Shown here piece after piece: positions 32,980-44,136 of a stretch of 64,000 bases of DNA. The notes under the pieces are model-generated. The model was not told where the DNA came from. It saw nothing but the letters and a program-made list of their open reading frames with translations, and made no database searches. The translations under genes were made by a program, and so were the position numbers. This stretch comes from Geosmithia putterillii. Taxonomy: Eukaryota; Ascomycota; Sordariomycetes; Hypocreales; Bionectriaceae. The number at the start of each line of letters is the position of its first letter. The first letter of the stretch is position 1. The stretch is from NCBI GenBank assembly GCA_900188575.1, contig FYEU01000320.1, forward strand, positions 1,323,539 through 1,387,538, written 5' to 3'.

Positions 32980-34677
32980 ATGGCAAGCATGGATGTAGAC
33001 AGCGACAATGAGCTGCTCACCACGGCCGCGGCCGGCGGGACGATTGACAAGTATGCCCACCCTCACCTGAGCGTGCACACATAAACACCACCGCCAGACA
33101 ACACGAAACTGACTGACCGATCGTGCAGAAGCGTCTGGCCCCAACTGCGATCCGACATGATTGCCCGACTCGAAAAGGTAGAGAGCCACCCACCCTACCC
33201 TCGTCGGAATCTACCTACCGCTCACACATGCACGCAACTCTAGATTGCCCGCCACGAGTTCCCCATACCGAAGCTGGCGCCGCCGCGACCGCTACCAATC
33301 CCCCAAGTCGACGAGGAGGGCAGACTAGTATCGCCGCTGCCGTCATCGCCACCGCCGCCGGCACCGCGCGACGACAACAACGACGACGACATCAAAGATG
33401 ACGACGACGACGCACAATCGCCGCAGCAGCAGGCCGAGGGCGCCCTGCCCATCCAGCTGGAGGACATGCTCCGCGGCATCACCACCCACCTGGCCAAGTT
33501 CCCCTCGCACCCGCCGCACACGATCCAGCGCCTGTCGGAGCTGCTCCTCCGCCCGCGCGCGCACTACAAGTCCCTGACGCCGTACCTGCACGCCGTGGAC
33601 CGCGTCGCGCTCGTCACCTCCAGCGCGGACACGTACCCGCTCCCGCCGCCGGATCTGCCCACCAACGGGGCCAGCCGAGACAGCGACGACGACGACGAGG
33701 ACAGCGACAACCCCGCCGCTGGCGTCTCGTGGAGTAACCCGACCTCTGCATCTCTCGGCACGGATGAGGCCCTCGGCGGCGCGCTGCTCACCCCCATCCC
33801 CTGGCTGGCATCCAACCGCGCCGCAGCCGGCGACGATGGCGACCCCGCCTCCGACACGGCCGCCTCCCCCGGTGGCGCCTCCTCGCCGTCATCGGCCACC
33901 GCAGCCGCCGCTTCCGAAGACGCCGACGACGACGACAACGAGGACGCCAAGTCCTCCGCCTCAGGCGCCCAGATCCACAGCGAGAGCACCGAGAAGATCG
34001 ACGGCCCCAACGGCATGGGCAGCATCGAGACCGTCTCCGTCAGCGTCAACGGCGTGCATTCCACCGGCCGCGCCCGCGGCGTCACCCAGGGCGAGCTCCT
34101 GCGCCAGGAGCAGCGCGCGGGCGTCGTCCCCGTCAACCAGCTGCCCCGGGCGCACGACCCCAGCAGGCAGCAGCAGCACCAGCGGCAGCAGCAGCCCAAC
34201 GTCGCCGCCTCGGAGGAGCACCACGACGGCGTCAACGCCGAGAACGAGCGGAAAGACCGCGGCGAAGACAAGGATGACGACGAGGAAGAGGAAGAGGAGG
34301 AGGAACCTCATGCCAGGGGCCCCGAGGAGATTGGCGTAGGCGACACCGGTCTACAGACCGCCACGACAAGCCAGGTCGGCGAGGACGGCGGGCTGGATAC
34401 CCAGACCATCGATCTCGAGGCCGCCGTGGGGAGGAAGCAGGACGATGAACACGAGCAGCAGCACGACTCTGCGGCATCGGGGTCGTCATCGACATCATCA
34501 TCATCGACGTCCTCGTCGCCCCCGCATTCGGCTGGCCACAAGCGCGAGGCGGATGCTGATGCTGAAGACGACGAGGATGGGAAATCGACCCTGGCAGAGG
34601 GCGAGCCTGTCAATAAGCTGCAAAAGGTGGATGAGCCCGTCCAGGCGGACCAGGAGGACGTCGACATGGAAAAGTAA
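32980..34677 (+). CDS. Protein phosphatase 4 regulatory subunit 2 (PPP4R2/Psy4 family)
   Basis: Exons are 32980-33050, 33129-33177 and 33244-34677 (517 residues). The introns have GTATGC/GTGCAG and GTAGAG/CTCTAG borders. The PPP4R2 core lies at the N-terminus: SVWPQLRSDMIARLEK, IARHEFPIP and, after a Pro/Asp-rich insert, MLRGITTHLAKFPSHPPHTI, QRLSELLLRPRAHYKSL and LHAVDRVALVTSS. The C-terminal 320 residues are acidic and low-complexity (DDDDED, EEEEEEEP, SSSTSSSSTSSS), as in other family members. R2 targets the PP4 catalytic subunit to substrates, notably phosphorylated histone H2A and checkpoint proteins after DNA damage, in the nucleus. A CA microsatellite (32957-32976) ends four bases before the start codon. 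The 3' end converges on RAD50. Confidence 0.88.
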
Positions 34678-35215
34678 CGACTGCCCTCTCCCCTGCTCTC
34701 CTCTCCATGCTTGACTTGCTTCTTTTCGTCGTGCGTTCTTCTTTTTTTTCTTAGACCTTGTATGATACCAATTTACCTGATGGGTGAAAATATGAGGGTC
34801 GGAGCTATGGGTTCATGATGGGCTGGGTTTTCTTCTCAATCTGTGTTTTTGTTTTCTCTTTGGATCGGGGTTCATGGCATGCTTTGGTACAATCAAACAC
34901 ATTCGAGTATCACTAAAAGAGTGTTTCTTCGTACATGCATTGATACACTGTAGTCCTATTAAGGGCGTTCACGTACACTAGTGAGTGGTATTACAGTAGC
35001 ATTTCGTATTGTGTGCATGTTCATGTATGAATTAAAACGCCAGATATCACTACCCCCAAACAAAACTCCATAGATGCCAAAAAAAAACTTTAAGACGGAC
35101 ACGAAAGCCAAAGACAGACATGGAGAGACAAGAGAGGACAAGCAAGTACAGAGAGTATAAGAAACGACAAGGATGAAAGACAAGCAACGACCCGGATGGA
35201 CAAGACAGTGCAGGA
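34678..35215. other. Convergent 3' region, PPP4R2 / RAD50
   Basis: These 538 bp lie between two tail-to-tail genes. They are AT-richer than the coding flanks. I see no gene. Confidence 0.6.
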
Positions 35216-38200
35216 CTAGAAAATCTTGGTGATGCTCTCCCTCGAAATGACACTATTCTGCTTCTCATCACGCCTGACACGGAAGAAGCTGTCGCAAAAG
35301 TCGCTGCAGCGCATATGCCTCAGGAAGTCCTCGTCGTGCGTGATGACGATGAGCTGAAAGTTGCTCTGGGCCTGGCGCGCGCGGATAATCATGTGCAGGC
35401 TCTCGGCAAGCGACTTGATGTTGTCGCGGTCGAGGTTGGTCGTGGGCTCGTCGAGGGCGATGAGCCCGCAGTTGACGCCAAAGGACTCGGCCAGGGCGAG
35501 CCGGATGACAATGCTGGCCAGCACCTTCTGGCCCGCCGAGCAGCGGCCCCGCATGTCCATCTCGGTGTCCTGCTTCACCATGCACAGCCGGTAGTTGTAG
35601 TTGCGCCGGCCCGTCGTCGACTCGTTGTCCGACCGGATCAAGATTGTGTCAATGTCCGTGCCCTGGTACGTGCTCTGCCACAGCTCGCCCGCGATCCGGT
35701 TCACCTCGGACATCTTCATCGAGTGGAACTGCATCACTGCCTTGTCCACGGCCGCCCCGCACTGCGCCAGGTCCTCGATCGCCGCCTTGGTCGTCTCCAC
35801 CCGGATGTGCGACTCGCGGTACCGAGTCTTGGCGTCCTTGTAGTCCATCTCCCACTCCTGCAGCAGCCGGTCCAGCTCCTCGTCCTTGGTCTTCATCGTC
35901 CCCATCACGGACCCGCGCTCCGCAAACAGCCGGTTCGAGTGGTTCTCCAGCGAGCGCGCCTCGCCCTGCAGCCGTTCATAGTCGTCGTGCGCGTTGCGGT
36001 CCTCCAGCTCCTCAATGTCTGCTCGGAGGGCGTCCAGCGTCCGTAGGTGCTTCCGGTAGTTGAGGTTATCTCGGATGTTCTTCTTCTTGCCGTCGCCATT
36101 GTCAATGTCTTCCCGCAGCTTGTTGGTCCGCCTTGTCACGTCGTCAATGTCTTTCTTGGCCCGCGAGATGGACGACTCCAGCGTAGTGATGGCCCGCTGG
36201 TTCGAAGCCAGGTTGGACGGGCCGCCCCGGTCAATGTAGTCTTGTATGTCTGCCTCCACCATCCGCATCTCGCTGACAGAGCTGGCAATCTCGTCCCGCT
36301 CGTCTACCATGCGTTGCTCCTTGCCGCGACCCCGGTTGAGCGTTTCGTCTCGCGCTGCCCTGGCCTCGGCCATCTCAGGCTCGATACTCTCTAGGTCGGC
36401 ATCGGCCCGCTGTATCGTCTCACGCTGCTGGCCAAGGTCGTCCTTGAGTCCTTGAACTTGGAGCTGGATGTCCTTCTTCTTCTCCAGCTGGCTCATGGCC
36501 GAGCTTATCTGGTTTCTGAGCTCGCTCTTTTCGAGTTCCAGGGCGCTGATTTGGTCCTTGACGCGCTGCTTCTCAGTTGACAGTTTAGAGACCTTGGCCT
36601 TGACCGTCCGCATCTGCTCCCCCACGGTTGTCTGGAGTTCGTGGATCTCCTCGGCGCTCCTAGTCGAACCCTCCGATGCCTGTTGGCTCTGGATACGCTC
36701 CACTTGTCCTTCGGAGTCCTTGATATCCTTGACAGCCTGAGCAAGGTTCATGACTGTCTTGGATAGGTCGTCAATGTCCCTCTTCTTCTCCCCCTCAGCC
36801 GAGACGACAGCCTCTTGCTCCTCCAATTGTCTCTCGAGCGTAGCATGCTCACTCTCGAGCGCCTTGAGGTCCTCCCCAAGTGCCGGCAGCTCGGAGCACA
36901 GCCTTTCATAGGTATCATACATCGGGCGAACGACACGCAGCGCCTCCAGGTTGTCTGCCGCCTCCTTCAAGTCCTGCTCTGTCTCCGTCTTACCATTGGG
37001 GTCGAGATTCTTGTCAATCTTCTTCTGTAGACGATCAATGGCTGCACGCTGGCTCTCCTCGAACTTGCGATCGCAGAGAAGACATGTCTTCTTGGTGTCC
37101 AGAACGCGCTTGCATTTCTCGTAGTAGTCGACGAGAGCACCGAAGAGGCTAATCTCGTTCCTGAGATCTTCGACTGACGTCTCGAGGGACGAAACCTCTT
37201 CTGTGTAATCCTCGACAATGGCATTCTCGCGGACCTGCTGAAGGGCAGCGACGACTTGCTGCTTGCACTTGGCACTCTCCTTGGTGTTCCTCTCTACCGA
37301 CTCCTTCGAGTTCCTGAGCCGGTAGTCGACCTTCTGGAGCTTGTCCCTAGCAGCTTCACGCAGCTTGGTAGCTTCCTCAACCTTGCGTGTCTGTTCCCGG
37401 AGAGTGGCCTGGAATTTGCTGTCGAGATTCTCAGGCTCCCAGTCATCGCCGACGACGGCAGAGAGTTTTGTCCGCCACGTGTTGGTGAGCGTGTCGAGCC
37501 TCCGCCTGCGGTCGGATAGCTCCTTCTTGCGGTAGTCGAGTTGAGCACGCTCCGATGCAAGACGGGTAGACTCGATGAGCTCACGTCCCAGCTTGTCGTT
37601 CTCTGCTTCGAGACTGTGCAGCCTCTCATTCTCTTCGGACAGCTGACGATCCCAGTTGGCATCGTCGAACTCGCGCTGAAACCTGCCCAGCCTGCTGCCG
37701 ATATCCTCAAGCTGACCATCGAGAATGGCCTTGGCGCCCTCGTCGACCTCAATCTTGCTTGACTCGTTCTGCAGCACATTCGTCCTCTTTTCGATGGCTC
37801 CCATGCGCTGCTTGGCCATGACGCGATCCTGGGTCCGGGCAGCCTTGCGGCCCTCGAGCTGAGTAATGACGCCCGTGGCTCTGTCGACCTCGGCCGAATT
37901 CTCTTTCTGAATGCGCTCGAGGTCTCGCTTCTTCTCGTCGAGAAGCTTCTGGATTCGCTCGTTAAAGGTCTTGATCTGCGCATCGGACAGGTCATCGTCG
38001 AACCCTCTGAAGTTGTACTTTTGGGCATTGTCGTGGACCATTTCGACCCGGGCCTGGAGCTGACGGTCGTACTTGTCCTTGTCGGATTGGTGCTTTCCTT
38101 GCTCTGATAGCTTGGCATTGAGACTCCTCTGAGCATCAGCCAGCTCCTTCTGGAGCTCGTTGTACTGGGCCTTGTTCTGCTCGGCTTCCTCCTGGAAGCC

Positions 38201-39229
38201 CTGTATCCTCTCCTCGTATTGTGCTAGAGACTCCTCCAGCGAAGCCTCATTGTCGTGGAGTTCATCAATGGTCTGGCGCAGCTCATCAACGGCATCCTGG
38301 CGATACTCGAGCTGTTCTCGCTTGTTGCTCAAGTTCTGAACAATTTGCAGGAAGCTGTTGGCCTGCTCGTGCTTCTCGCGGATCTTGTCCTGTGTCTCTT
38401 CCATTTCGGTCGTCAAATGTTCGCACTTCTCGCGGGCGGCTTCGATCTCGCCCTGGAGACCCGTCATTCGCTTCTCGGCACGGTCGCCGCGGTCCTTGTT
38501 GATCTTGTTGTGCGCCTCGTCATTCTGCAGCTTGCCTAGTTGCTCGACCTGCTTTTTGCGGAGGACCTTGAGGTTCTCGATGGCCTTGGTGTACTTGAGG
38601 GCCTCGAATATTTCGTCGAATCGTTTCTTGAGGGCAGCGGGTTCGCTCAGAGGCCAAAGGGACTCGTCCTGGTGGCAGAAGATGACGGCGTCGAGGATGG
38701 CGGGGGACACGCCGAGGCGTTCGGGTATCAGTTCGTCGAGCTGGGCCTGTCTGGTGGATGTCGTGGTACGTTCGCCATTGTTCACCACAACTAGTGAGCA
38801 GTCGAGTGTCTTTTGTGATCGGGTTGTCTTCTTGGCCGTGAGTTGGATACTCCTCGTTGCGACATGCTGGCGGCCGTTTATCGACTGGAACTGGAGCTTG
38901 ACCTGGGCCAGGACCTCCTTCTCTCCGCACAACTGTAAGAGAGCATAGTTAGTACCGATATATGGTAGGGGTAATCGCGGGGCGGGGGAGGGGGTAGCAG
39001 ATGTTCTTGGTAGTAGACATACCTTGGGGTCGTGAATGAAGGCGCCACCCTTACTGTTGGGAGGCAGCTCGCCGGTGGTGGCGTATTTGAGACATTCGAT
39101 GATGGTCGTCTTTCCAGAACCGTTGTAGCCGACGATGAGGGTCAGGGGCGAGTAGAACTGTATGGCTTCACGGACGGACGGGCTGAAGGACCGGACGCCG
39201 GCAATAGAGAGCTTGTCGATCTTGGACAT
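35216..39229 (-). CDS. rad50: DNA double-strand break repair ATPase Rad50
   Basis: Exons are 39229-39023 and 38932-35216 (1307 residues, close to the 1312 of yeast Rad50). Rad50 is the SMC-like ATPase of the MRE11-RAD50-NBS1/Xrs2 complex, which tethers and processes DNA ends, telomeres and meiotic breaks. Visible features: N-terminus MSKIDKLSIAGVRSF, Walker A GYNGSGKT (34-41), long heptad coiled coils, zinc hook CLLC (Cys686 and Cys689), the second coiled coil, ABC signature RCSAGQKVLAS and Walker B LIALDEPTTNLD with Asp1230 and Glu1231. The intron (39022-38933, GTATGT/TTACAG) is 90 nt, a multiple of three, and has no in-frame stop. An unspliced transcript would therefore stay open and insert 30 residues before LCGEKE. 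The spliced form matches the family. Confidence 0.96.
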   Translation of the reverse strand: MSKIDKLSIAGVRSFSPSVREAIQFYSPLTLIVGYNGSGKTTIIECLKYATTGELPPNSKGGAFIHDPKVCLLPRTSATPSPAPRLPLPYIGTNYALLQLCGEKEVLAQVKLQFQSINGRQHVATRSIQLTAKKTTRSQKTLDCSLVVVNNGERTTTSTRQAQLDELIPERLGVSPAILDAVIFCHQDESLWPLSEPAALKKRFDEIFEALKYTKAIENLKVLRKKQVEQLGKLQNDEAHNKINKDRGDRAEKRMTGLQGEIEAAREKCEHLTTEMEETQDKIREKHEQANSFLQIVQNLSNKREQLEYRQDAVDELRQTIDELHDNEASLEESLAQYEERIQGFQEEAEQNKAQYNELQKELADAQRSLNAKLSEQGKHQSDKDKYDRQLQARVEMVHDNAQKYNFRGFDDDLSDAQIKTFNERIQKLLDEKKRDLERIQKENSAEVDRATGVITQLEGRKAARTQDRVMAKQRMGAIEKRTNVLQNESSKIEVDEGAKAILDGQLEDIGSRLGRFQREFDDANWDRQLSEENERLHSLEAENDKLGRELIESTRLASERAQLDYRKKELSDRRRRLDTLTNTWRTKLSAVVGDDWEPENLDSKFQATLREQTRKVEEATKLREAARDKLQKVDYRLRNSKESVERNTKESAKCKQQVVAALQQVRENAIVEDYTEEVSSLETSVEDLRNEISLFGALVDYYEKCKRVLDTKKTCLLCDRKFEESQRAAIDRLQKKIDKNLDPNGKTETEQDLKEAADNLEALRVVRPMYDTYERLCSELPALGEDLKALESEHATLERQLEEQEAVVSAEGEKKRDIDDLSKTVMNLAQAVKDIKDSEGQVERIQSQQASEGSTRSAEEIHELQTTVGEQMRTVKAKVSKLSTEKQRVKDQISALELEKSELRNQISSAMSQLEKKKDIQLQVQGLKDDLGQQRETIQRADADLESIEPEMAEARAARDETLNRGRGKEQRMVDERDEIASSVSEMRMVEADIQDYIDRGGPSNLASNQRAITTLESSISRAKKDIDDVTRRTNKLREDIDNGDGKKKNIRDNLNYRKHLRTLDALRADIEELEDRNAHDDYERLQGEARSLENHSNRLFAERGSVMGTMKTKDEELDRLLQEWEMDYKDAKTRYRESHIRVETTKAAIEDLAQCGAAVDKAVMQFHSMKMSEVNRIAGELWQSTYQGTDIDTILIRSDNESTTGRRNYNYRLCMVKQDTEMDMRGRCSAGQKVLASIVIRLALAESFGVNCGLIALDEPTTNLDRDNIKSLAESLHMIIRARQAQSNFQLIVITHDEDFLRHMRCSDFCDSFFRVRRDEKQNSVISRESITKIF

Positions 39230-39770
39230 GGTGGGCAGTTGGTGGCTTCGACGGAACCCCGTCTTCCTGTCCGGTCGTCAGTGCAACGTGGTACGGTGGT
39301 GAGGCTCTGTCATGCGATGGTGCCAAAAGTCGGAGATGTTGTCTGAAATGTCGTCTGTGCTGCCCGTTCCCGCTTTGTCTCTTTCTTTTTAGCGCCGGGT
39401 TGGCAGGCGTGAATGTTGGCTGTTGGCCGTTGGCAAGACGCGATAGCTCGTGCACCAATCGACGACGCGTGGGGCTAGGCGCTTAGCGCTGATGCGTGTG
39501 CACGTGAAGCTGCCGGAGGTCTTTAAGGCAGCAGTTCGCAGGCAGCAGTTACGGACATCCATGGATGTTCAAGCAATTATTACATGCATGCAATTAAAAG
39601 GTTACCCATAATGATGCAATGATGCAATGATGAAATAGCACAATGGAAAACAGGCCAATAAATTGAATTCAAGGCTTCTTTCAACCTTCCCTCCCCTTGA
39701 TGTTTGACCTCCCATAGACATGGGCCCCTCGCTCTCAATCTGCAAGTGTTTCGACCGTTACCAAAAGTCA
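39230..39770. other. RAD50 promoter / oxidase 3' flank
   Basis: These 541 bp lie between the RAD50 start and the stop codon of the next minus-strand gene. No gene is seen. A triple ATGATGCA repeat lies near 39610-39630. Confidence 0.5.
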
Positions 39771-41354
39771 TCACAGCTTGGAAAGAAGTCCGTTATTCCC
39801 AAGGACTGCGATGTGATCCCTTGTGATATCCTTGATCGATGCGCATCTGCGGCAATGGTCAGTCAGTTGAAGAGGTTTTGGCAACGGGACGCAGATGCAA
39901 GCTGCATGTACTTACCCGGCAAGTGCCATGGTCGTCCGTAGCTCCTTCTCCAAAATCTTGACTGCGAGCTCAACGCCCTCTTGCCCATCGTGCTGAAAGT
40001 TCCTCGGCGTTAGCCATGAGCTCTTCATTCTCTCATCAGGGTGGGAAATTGCACGGCACGAAGACGCCGGAATCAAACTTACTGCGAGACCCCAGAGTGG
40101 AACACGTCCGACAAAGCAGAAGTCTGCCCCGATCGCCAGTGCTTTGAATATGTCTGCCCCGCGACGGATGCCGCCATCCACAGCAACCATGATCTTCCCC
40201 TTTGCAGCCGCGGCGCAGTCAACTAGGGCGTCGACCGTGGCCGGAACGCCGTCCAGCTGTCTACCGCCGTGGTTAGAGATGATCACACCGTCCAGGTTGT
40301 GCCGAATGGCCTCCTCCACATCATCTGGCGAGTACACTGCAGCACAATGTTAGCAGTCGTACACTCCAGATAGAGTATCGGATGCATGCTTGCCTCCTTT
40401 GAGCCATATTTGGAGGTTTGTGTGGCTTCTCACCCACGAGACCACACTCGCCCAGGTGAGGCTGGCGTCGCGGCCCGCATGGCGATAGGTACGCCCCGGC
40501 TCCACCGACGCATTGCTAGCGCTGGCAGTACGCTTCCCCTCCAAGTGCGGAAGAGAGATGTGCTCCGGAAGCTTCAGGTTGCTCCTCGTCTCATTAAGGC
40601 GATGGCCGAGGACAGGTGCATCGACTGTGAGAAAGAGTGCCTTGTAGCCAGCAGCTAAGAGATGACATCAGCAGCCGAATGGGGAGCGTGGTGGAATGTC
40701 GCCTTACCCTCTGCCCTTTTGATCCAATCCAGGCTCACGGAGCGGTCCTTGACAATACTCAACTGAAAGGCATACGGGTTATGGCTGCCCGGGACCCTCT
40801 CTTGGATGACTTCCTCGAGGGAAACGGTGGAGTAGGTCGAGAGTGCCATTGGGATCCCCACCTTAGAGGCCGCACGAGACGTCGCTCGTTCACCGTCGGG
40901 ATGCGCCAGGCGGTGCATAGCCGTGGGGGAAAACCCCACAGGAAGAGTGGACTGGAAACAGGGTGAGTGAGTTGCATTGCCTTGTTGATGGGTCTGGTCT
41001 GGTCTCGTTGGAATCTCACCTTCACACCGAATATTGTGGCCGAGGTATCAATATTCTCGACATCTCTGAGGATGCGGGGCCTGATTCGGAAGCGGTCATA
41101 TGCCTTCTCATTATCCTCCAACCTGGGACAAGGTCAGTCAGTCAATCCCCGCTGCAGTTGAGTGGCGCGACGGCCGACGTACGTCTTCATGTCCATGGCG
41201 CCCTCATTGTAGTAACCTGTCTTCAAATTAGTTTGGGCCTGGTCCGCAGAAATGGAAGTTTTCCCATACCTCGCACATCGTCGGGCAGCTTCTCCCCAGC
41301 GCTCCGCTTGAGGTCGCTAATGGTCAGTATCATGTCTGCACCTGCCTTGGCCAT
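39771..41354 (-). CDS. Peroxisomal FMN-dependent (S)-2-hydroxyacid oxidase
   Basis: Eight exons (minus): 41354-41270, 41216-41183, 41122-41020, 40951-40708, 40654-40394, 40336-40083, 39992-39916, 39846-39771, giving 377 residues. The family (glycolate/lactate oxidase, HAO) oxidises (S)-2-hydroxyacids to 2-oxoacids, with H2O2 as product in the oxidases. Visible: YYNEGAMDMKT, the PVGFSPTAMHRLAHP segment, TVDAPVLGHR, the active-site SNHGGRQLDG with the catalytic His and substrate-binding Arg, and the FMN-phosphate region VAVDGGIRRGADIFKALAIGA. The last exon ends in Ser-Lys-Leu, a type-1 peroxisomal signal, so peroxisomal location is likely. Intron 5 (40393-40337) uses a GC donor (GGAG|GCAAGC) with a GCTAAC branch site and TGCAG acceptor. 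All other introns are GT-AG. The gene starts head-to-head with the flavin monooxygenase, 546 bp away. Confidence 0.9.
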
Positions 41355-41900
41355 TGTGACTTTGGTGGTTCAGCTGTGAATGAATTCAGTCGGTTCGATA
41401 CAATCACCTTGTACCGTATACCGACGTGATCTGGTATAGTGTTACGATTGGATTCAGGGACTAGACGGCTTATAATGCAGCCAATGATGCTGGGTCGGAA
41501 GTTGACGATCGTGTGGGTGGGTCTGTCTTCAAGCGACGTCGGGTCGTTCCTATCGCTCCCAACGGTCCTATCACTTGAGTCGGATGTACCCGCCGCCTAT
41601 CAGTGCATCATATCGTGTAAGTGAGAACCAACCCAAGGAGCCCAAGGAGCGACCCGAAGGTCGTTCTGCTACACGCAGTTGTGCAAGCACGTATTTGAAA
41701 CGGGATAGGAAACCGACTATGGAGAGTTATGCAGACGCAGACGCAGACGCAGTTACCTGGTATATCCATCCGCATTATCCGCTCTGGCCCTGTCGGTTGA
41801 GCAGACAGTATTACCCCACAACACGACGGGGTATATTAACAGAATCCGTCTTGTGGCAGGAGAAAGAAATATCATTCGATTTACCTGCCAGATATTCACA
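41355..41900. promoter_or_regulatory. Bidirectional promoter, oxidase / flavin monooxygenase
   Basis: This is the shared 546-bp spacer of two divergent genes. It holds a perfect inverted repeat CGACC-CGAA-GGTCG (41650-41663), two direct CCCAAGGAG copies just before it and a GCAGAC triplet array (about 41731-41751). Regulation by this hairpin is speculation. Confidence 0.5.
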
Positions 41901-44136
41901 ATGAAGTCTGTCAACCCCGAACCTGTCCCTTCATCTTCTTCCTTCCTGCCCGAAAACATTTCAATCTCCACCATGAACGCTCCTCGGGCTACTCCCAAGC
42001 TCAAAGATGGCCCTGTTGACGCCGCAAGACCTATCAAGGTCATTTGCATCGGGGCCGGTATGTCTGGAATCCTTTGTGGAATCCGCTTCCCCCAGCGAAT
42101 CCCGAATCTGGACTTGACCATCTACGATAAAAATGATGAGTTCGGCGGTGTCTGGTACGAGAACAGGTATACAAACACACTTCTGTGATAATAACGGGGT
42201 AAACGGACATGAACTGACATGCAATGTGCAGATATCCTGGTGTCACTTGTGGTATATAAAACTGACTGGATGATGGTATTCCTGGTATAGCATTAACTGA
42301 CATTCCGCCACTTACAGACGTCCCGTCTCATACTTTCCAGTACACCTTTGCCAACAACCCCAATTGGTCTCACTTTTTCTCTCCTGGAGAGGAGATTTCA
42401 AACTATTTCCGCGGTGTGGCCGACAAGTACGGCGTTAGGAAGTTCACCAAGTTTGGACACGAGTTCCGCTCTGCCAAGTGGCTCGAGCAACGTGGTCAGT
42501 GGGAGGTCACAATGTTTCGCTCTGCCGATAAGTTGGTAAGCTGTCCTTACACGAGAGCCGTCTCTTCGTTGGTAGGTTGGAAGACTAACCCTATACAGGA
42601 GTTCAAAGACTACTGCGATGTCTTTATCAAAGCTACGGGCAACCTGAACAAATGGGCGTGGCCGGCGATCCCTGGTCTACAAAACTTCGAGGGTGACTTG
42701 ATCCATTCTGCCCACTGGAACCCCAACTTCGATCCCACCGGTAAAAAGGTCGCGGTGATCGGCTACGGAGCTACCGCTGTACAGCTTGTTCCAGCCATCC
42801 TACCCAAGGTCTCGTCAATGGACCACTACGTGAGAGGACAAGCCTGGATCTCCCCCGCCGGATACGTGGCTGCGGATCCCAGAAAGGCAGATGGTGATCT
42901 TCACAACTGTATGTCAAAATGTGCTTCTTCCATCCCATGTCCTCTTATGCTGATCATGATAAATTCCAGTTGAGCACTCTCAAGAGGAGAGAGATGAGTT
43001 TATAAAGAACCCGGAACTGTACCTGAAGTACAGGCACCAGATTGAAAACTTTGTCAACAAGGGACAGCTCGCGCACTGGGTCGGCTCCGATATGAACAAG
43101 GCATTCACAAAGGCCACCGAGGAGTCAATGGCACGCAGGCTGGCCAAGAAGCCCGAGATCCTCCAGCACATCAAGCCGACGTACCCGGTAGCCTGTCGGC
43201 GTGTGTCCCCCGGTCCGCGATACCTGGAGTGTCTGGTGGACGACAAGCTCACCTTCATCCCGCGGGGTGTCAGCAATGTGACCAAGACAGGAGTGGTTGA
43301 TGACAGTGGCGAGGCCAGGGATGTGGACGCCATCATCTGTGCAACCGGGTTTGACACGTAAGTTGATCTAAGGACTTATATCTCGTCTTCTATCGAACAT
43401 GCAGGCTAACTCATATTGGAAAACAGCTCATTGAGACTCAACGAGACCCCGGTCTACGGTCACGGCGGTGTTTCTCTTGATGACCTTTGGCTAGATGAGC
43501 CAGGCGCATACATGTCGACGTGCCCGCCCTCAATGCCCAACATGTTCCTGTTCGTGGGGCCCAATGGCGCTCCGGGATCTGGGTCAACCATCCACATGAG
43601 CGAGTGTGTCTGCGAATACGTCATCAAGTGCATTCTCAAGATCCAGAGAGAGAACATCAAATGGATGAAGGCCAAGTAAGTCTACTAAAACCTCTGTGCG
43701 AACTGGGTTCTTTCTTTACTGACATGGTCCGTTTCCAGGGACTCTGCCATCACGGCTTTCCAGAAACAAGTGGATGTGTACTTTTCCAAGACGACATTCG
43801 CCGCTACTGTAAGTAAAAATCCACGGTTACTCTTCTACGGCGTTCCATTTGCTGATTATGGACTGCCTATTTGTGTAGTGCAACAACTGGGCCAAGAGGA
43901 CGGCCAACGGAAGGATGCTGGGCTACTGGCCTGGATCTGCCGTCCACCAGAGGGCGACTCTGCAGCACCCGAGGTTTGAGGACTTTGAGTATCAGTCCTT
44001 TGAGGCCGATGAGTCGGATTCGCTGGCGTGGATGGGTAACGGCATGATTTTGGCCTCCATGGAAGATACGCCGACAACGGGGTACCTGGACTCGGTTGAT
44101 ATCCCCCCTGTCCCAGTGGCTGCTGTTTCGATTTAG
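41901..44136 (+). CDS. Class B flavin monooxygenase (Baeyer-Villiger type)
   Basis: Eight exons: 41901-42166, 42232-42251, 42318-42535, 42599-42908, 42970-43357, 43427-43675, 43739-43808, 43879-44136, giving 592 residues. The start ATG at 41901 precedes MKSVNPEPVP; upstream in-frame codons are not ATG. FAD site: IGAGMSG (51-56). NADPH site: IGYGATAV (223-228). Between them is the Baeyer-Villiger fingerprint FxGxxxHxxxW as FEGDLIHSAHW (198-208). A CATGFD motif (ATG type) follows further on. The family inserts one oxygen from O2 next to a ketone, using NADPH and FAD; relatives occur in secondary metabolism (for example StcW) and in catabolism. The substrate cannot be read. Exon 2 is only 20 bp. 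All splice sites are GT-AG and in phase, and no lesion is seen. Confidence 0.9.

Noticed and set aside
35315..36046. Plus-strand frame of 243 codons within RAD50
   Set aside because: It is an opposite-strand shadow of the Rad50 ATPase and coiled coil, with no family features and no splice context.
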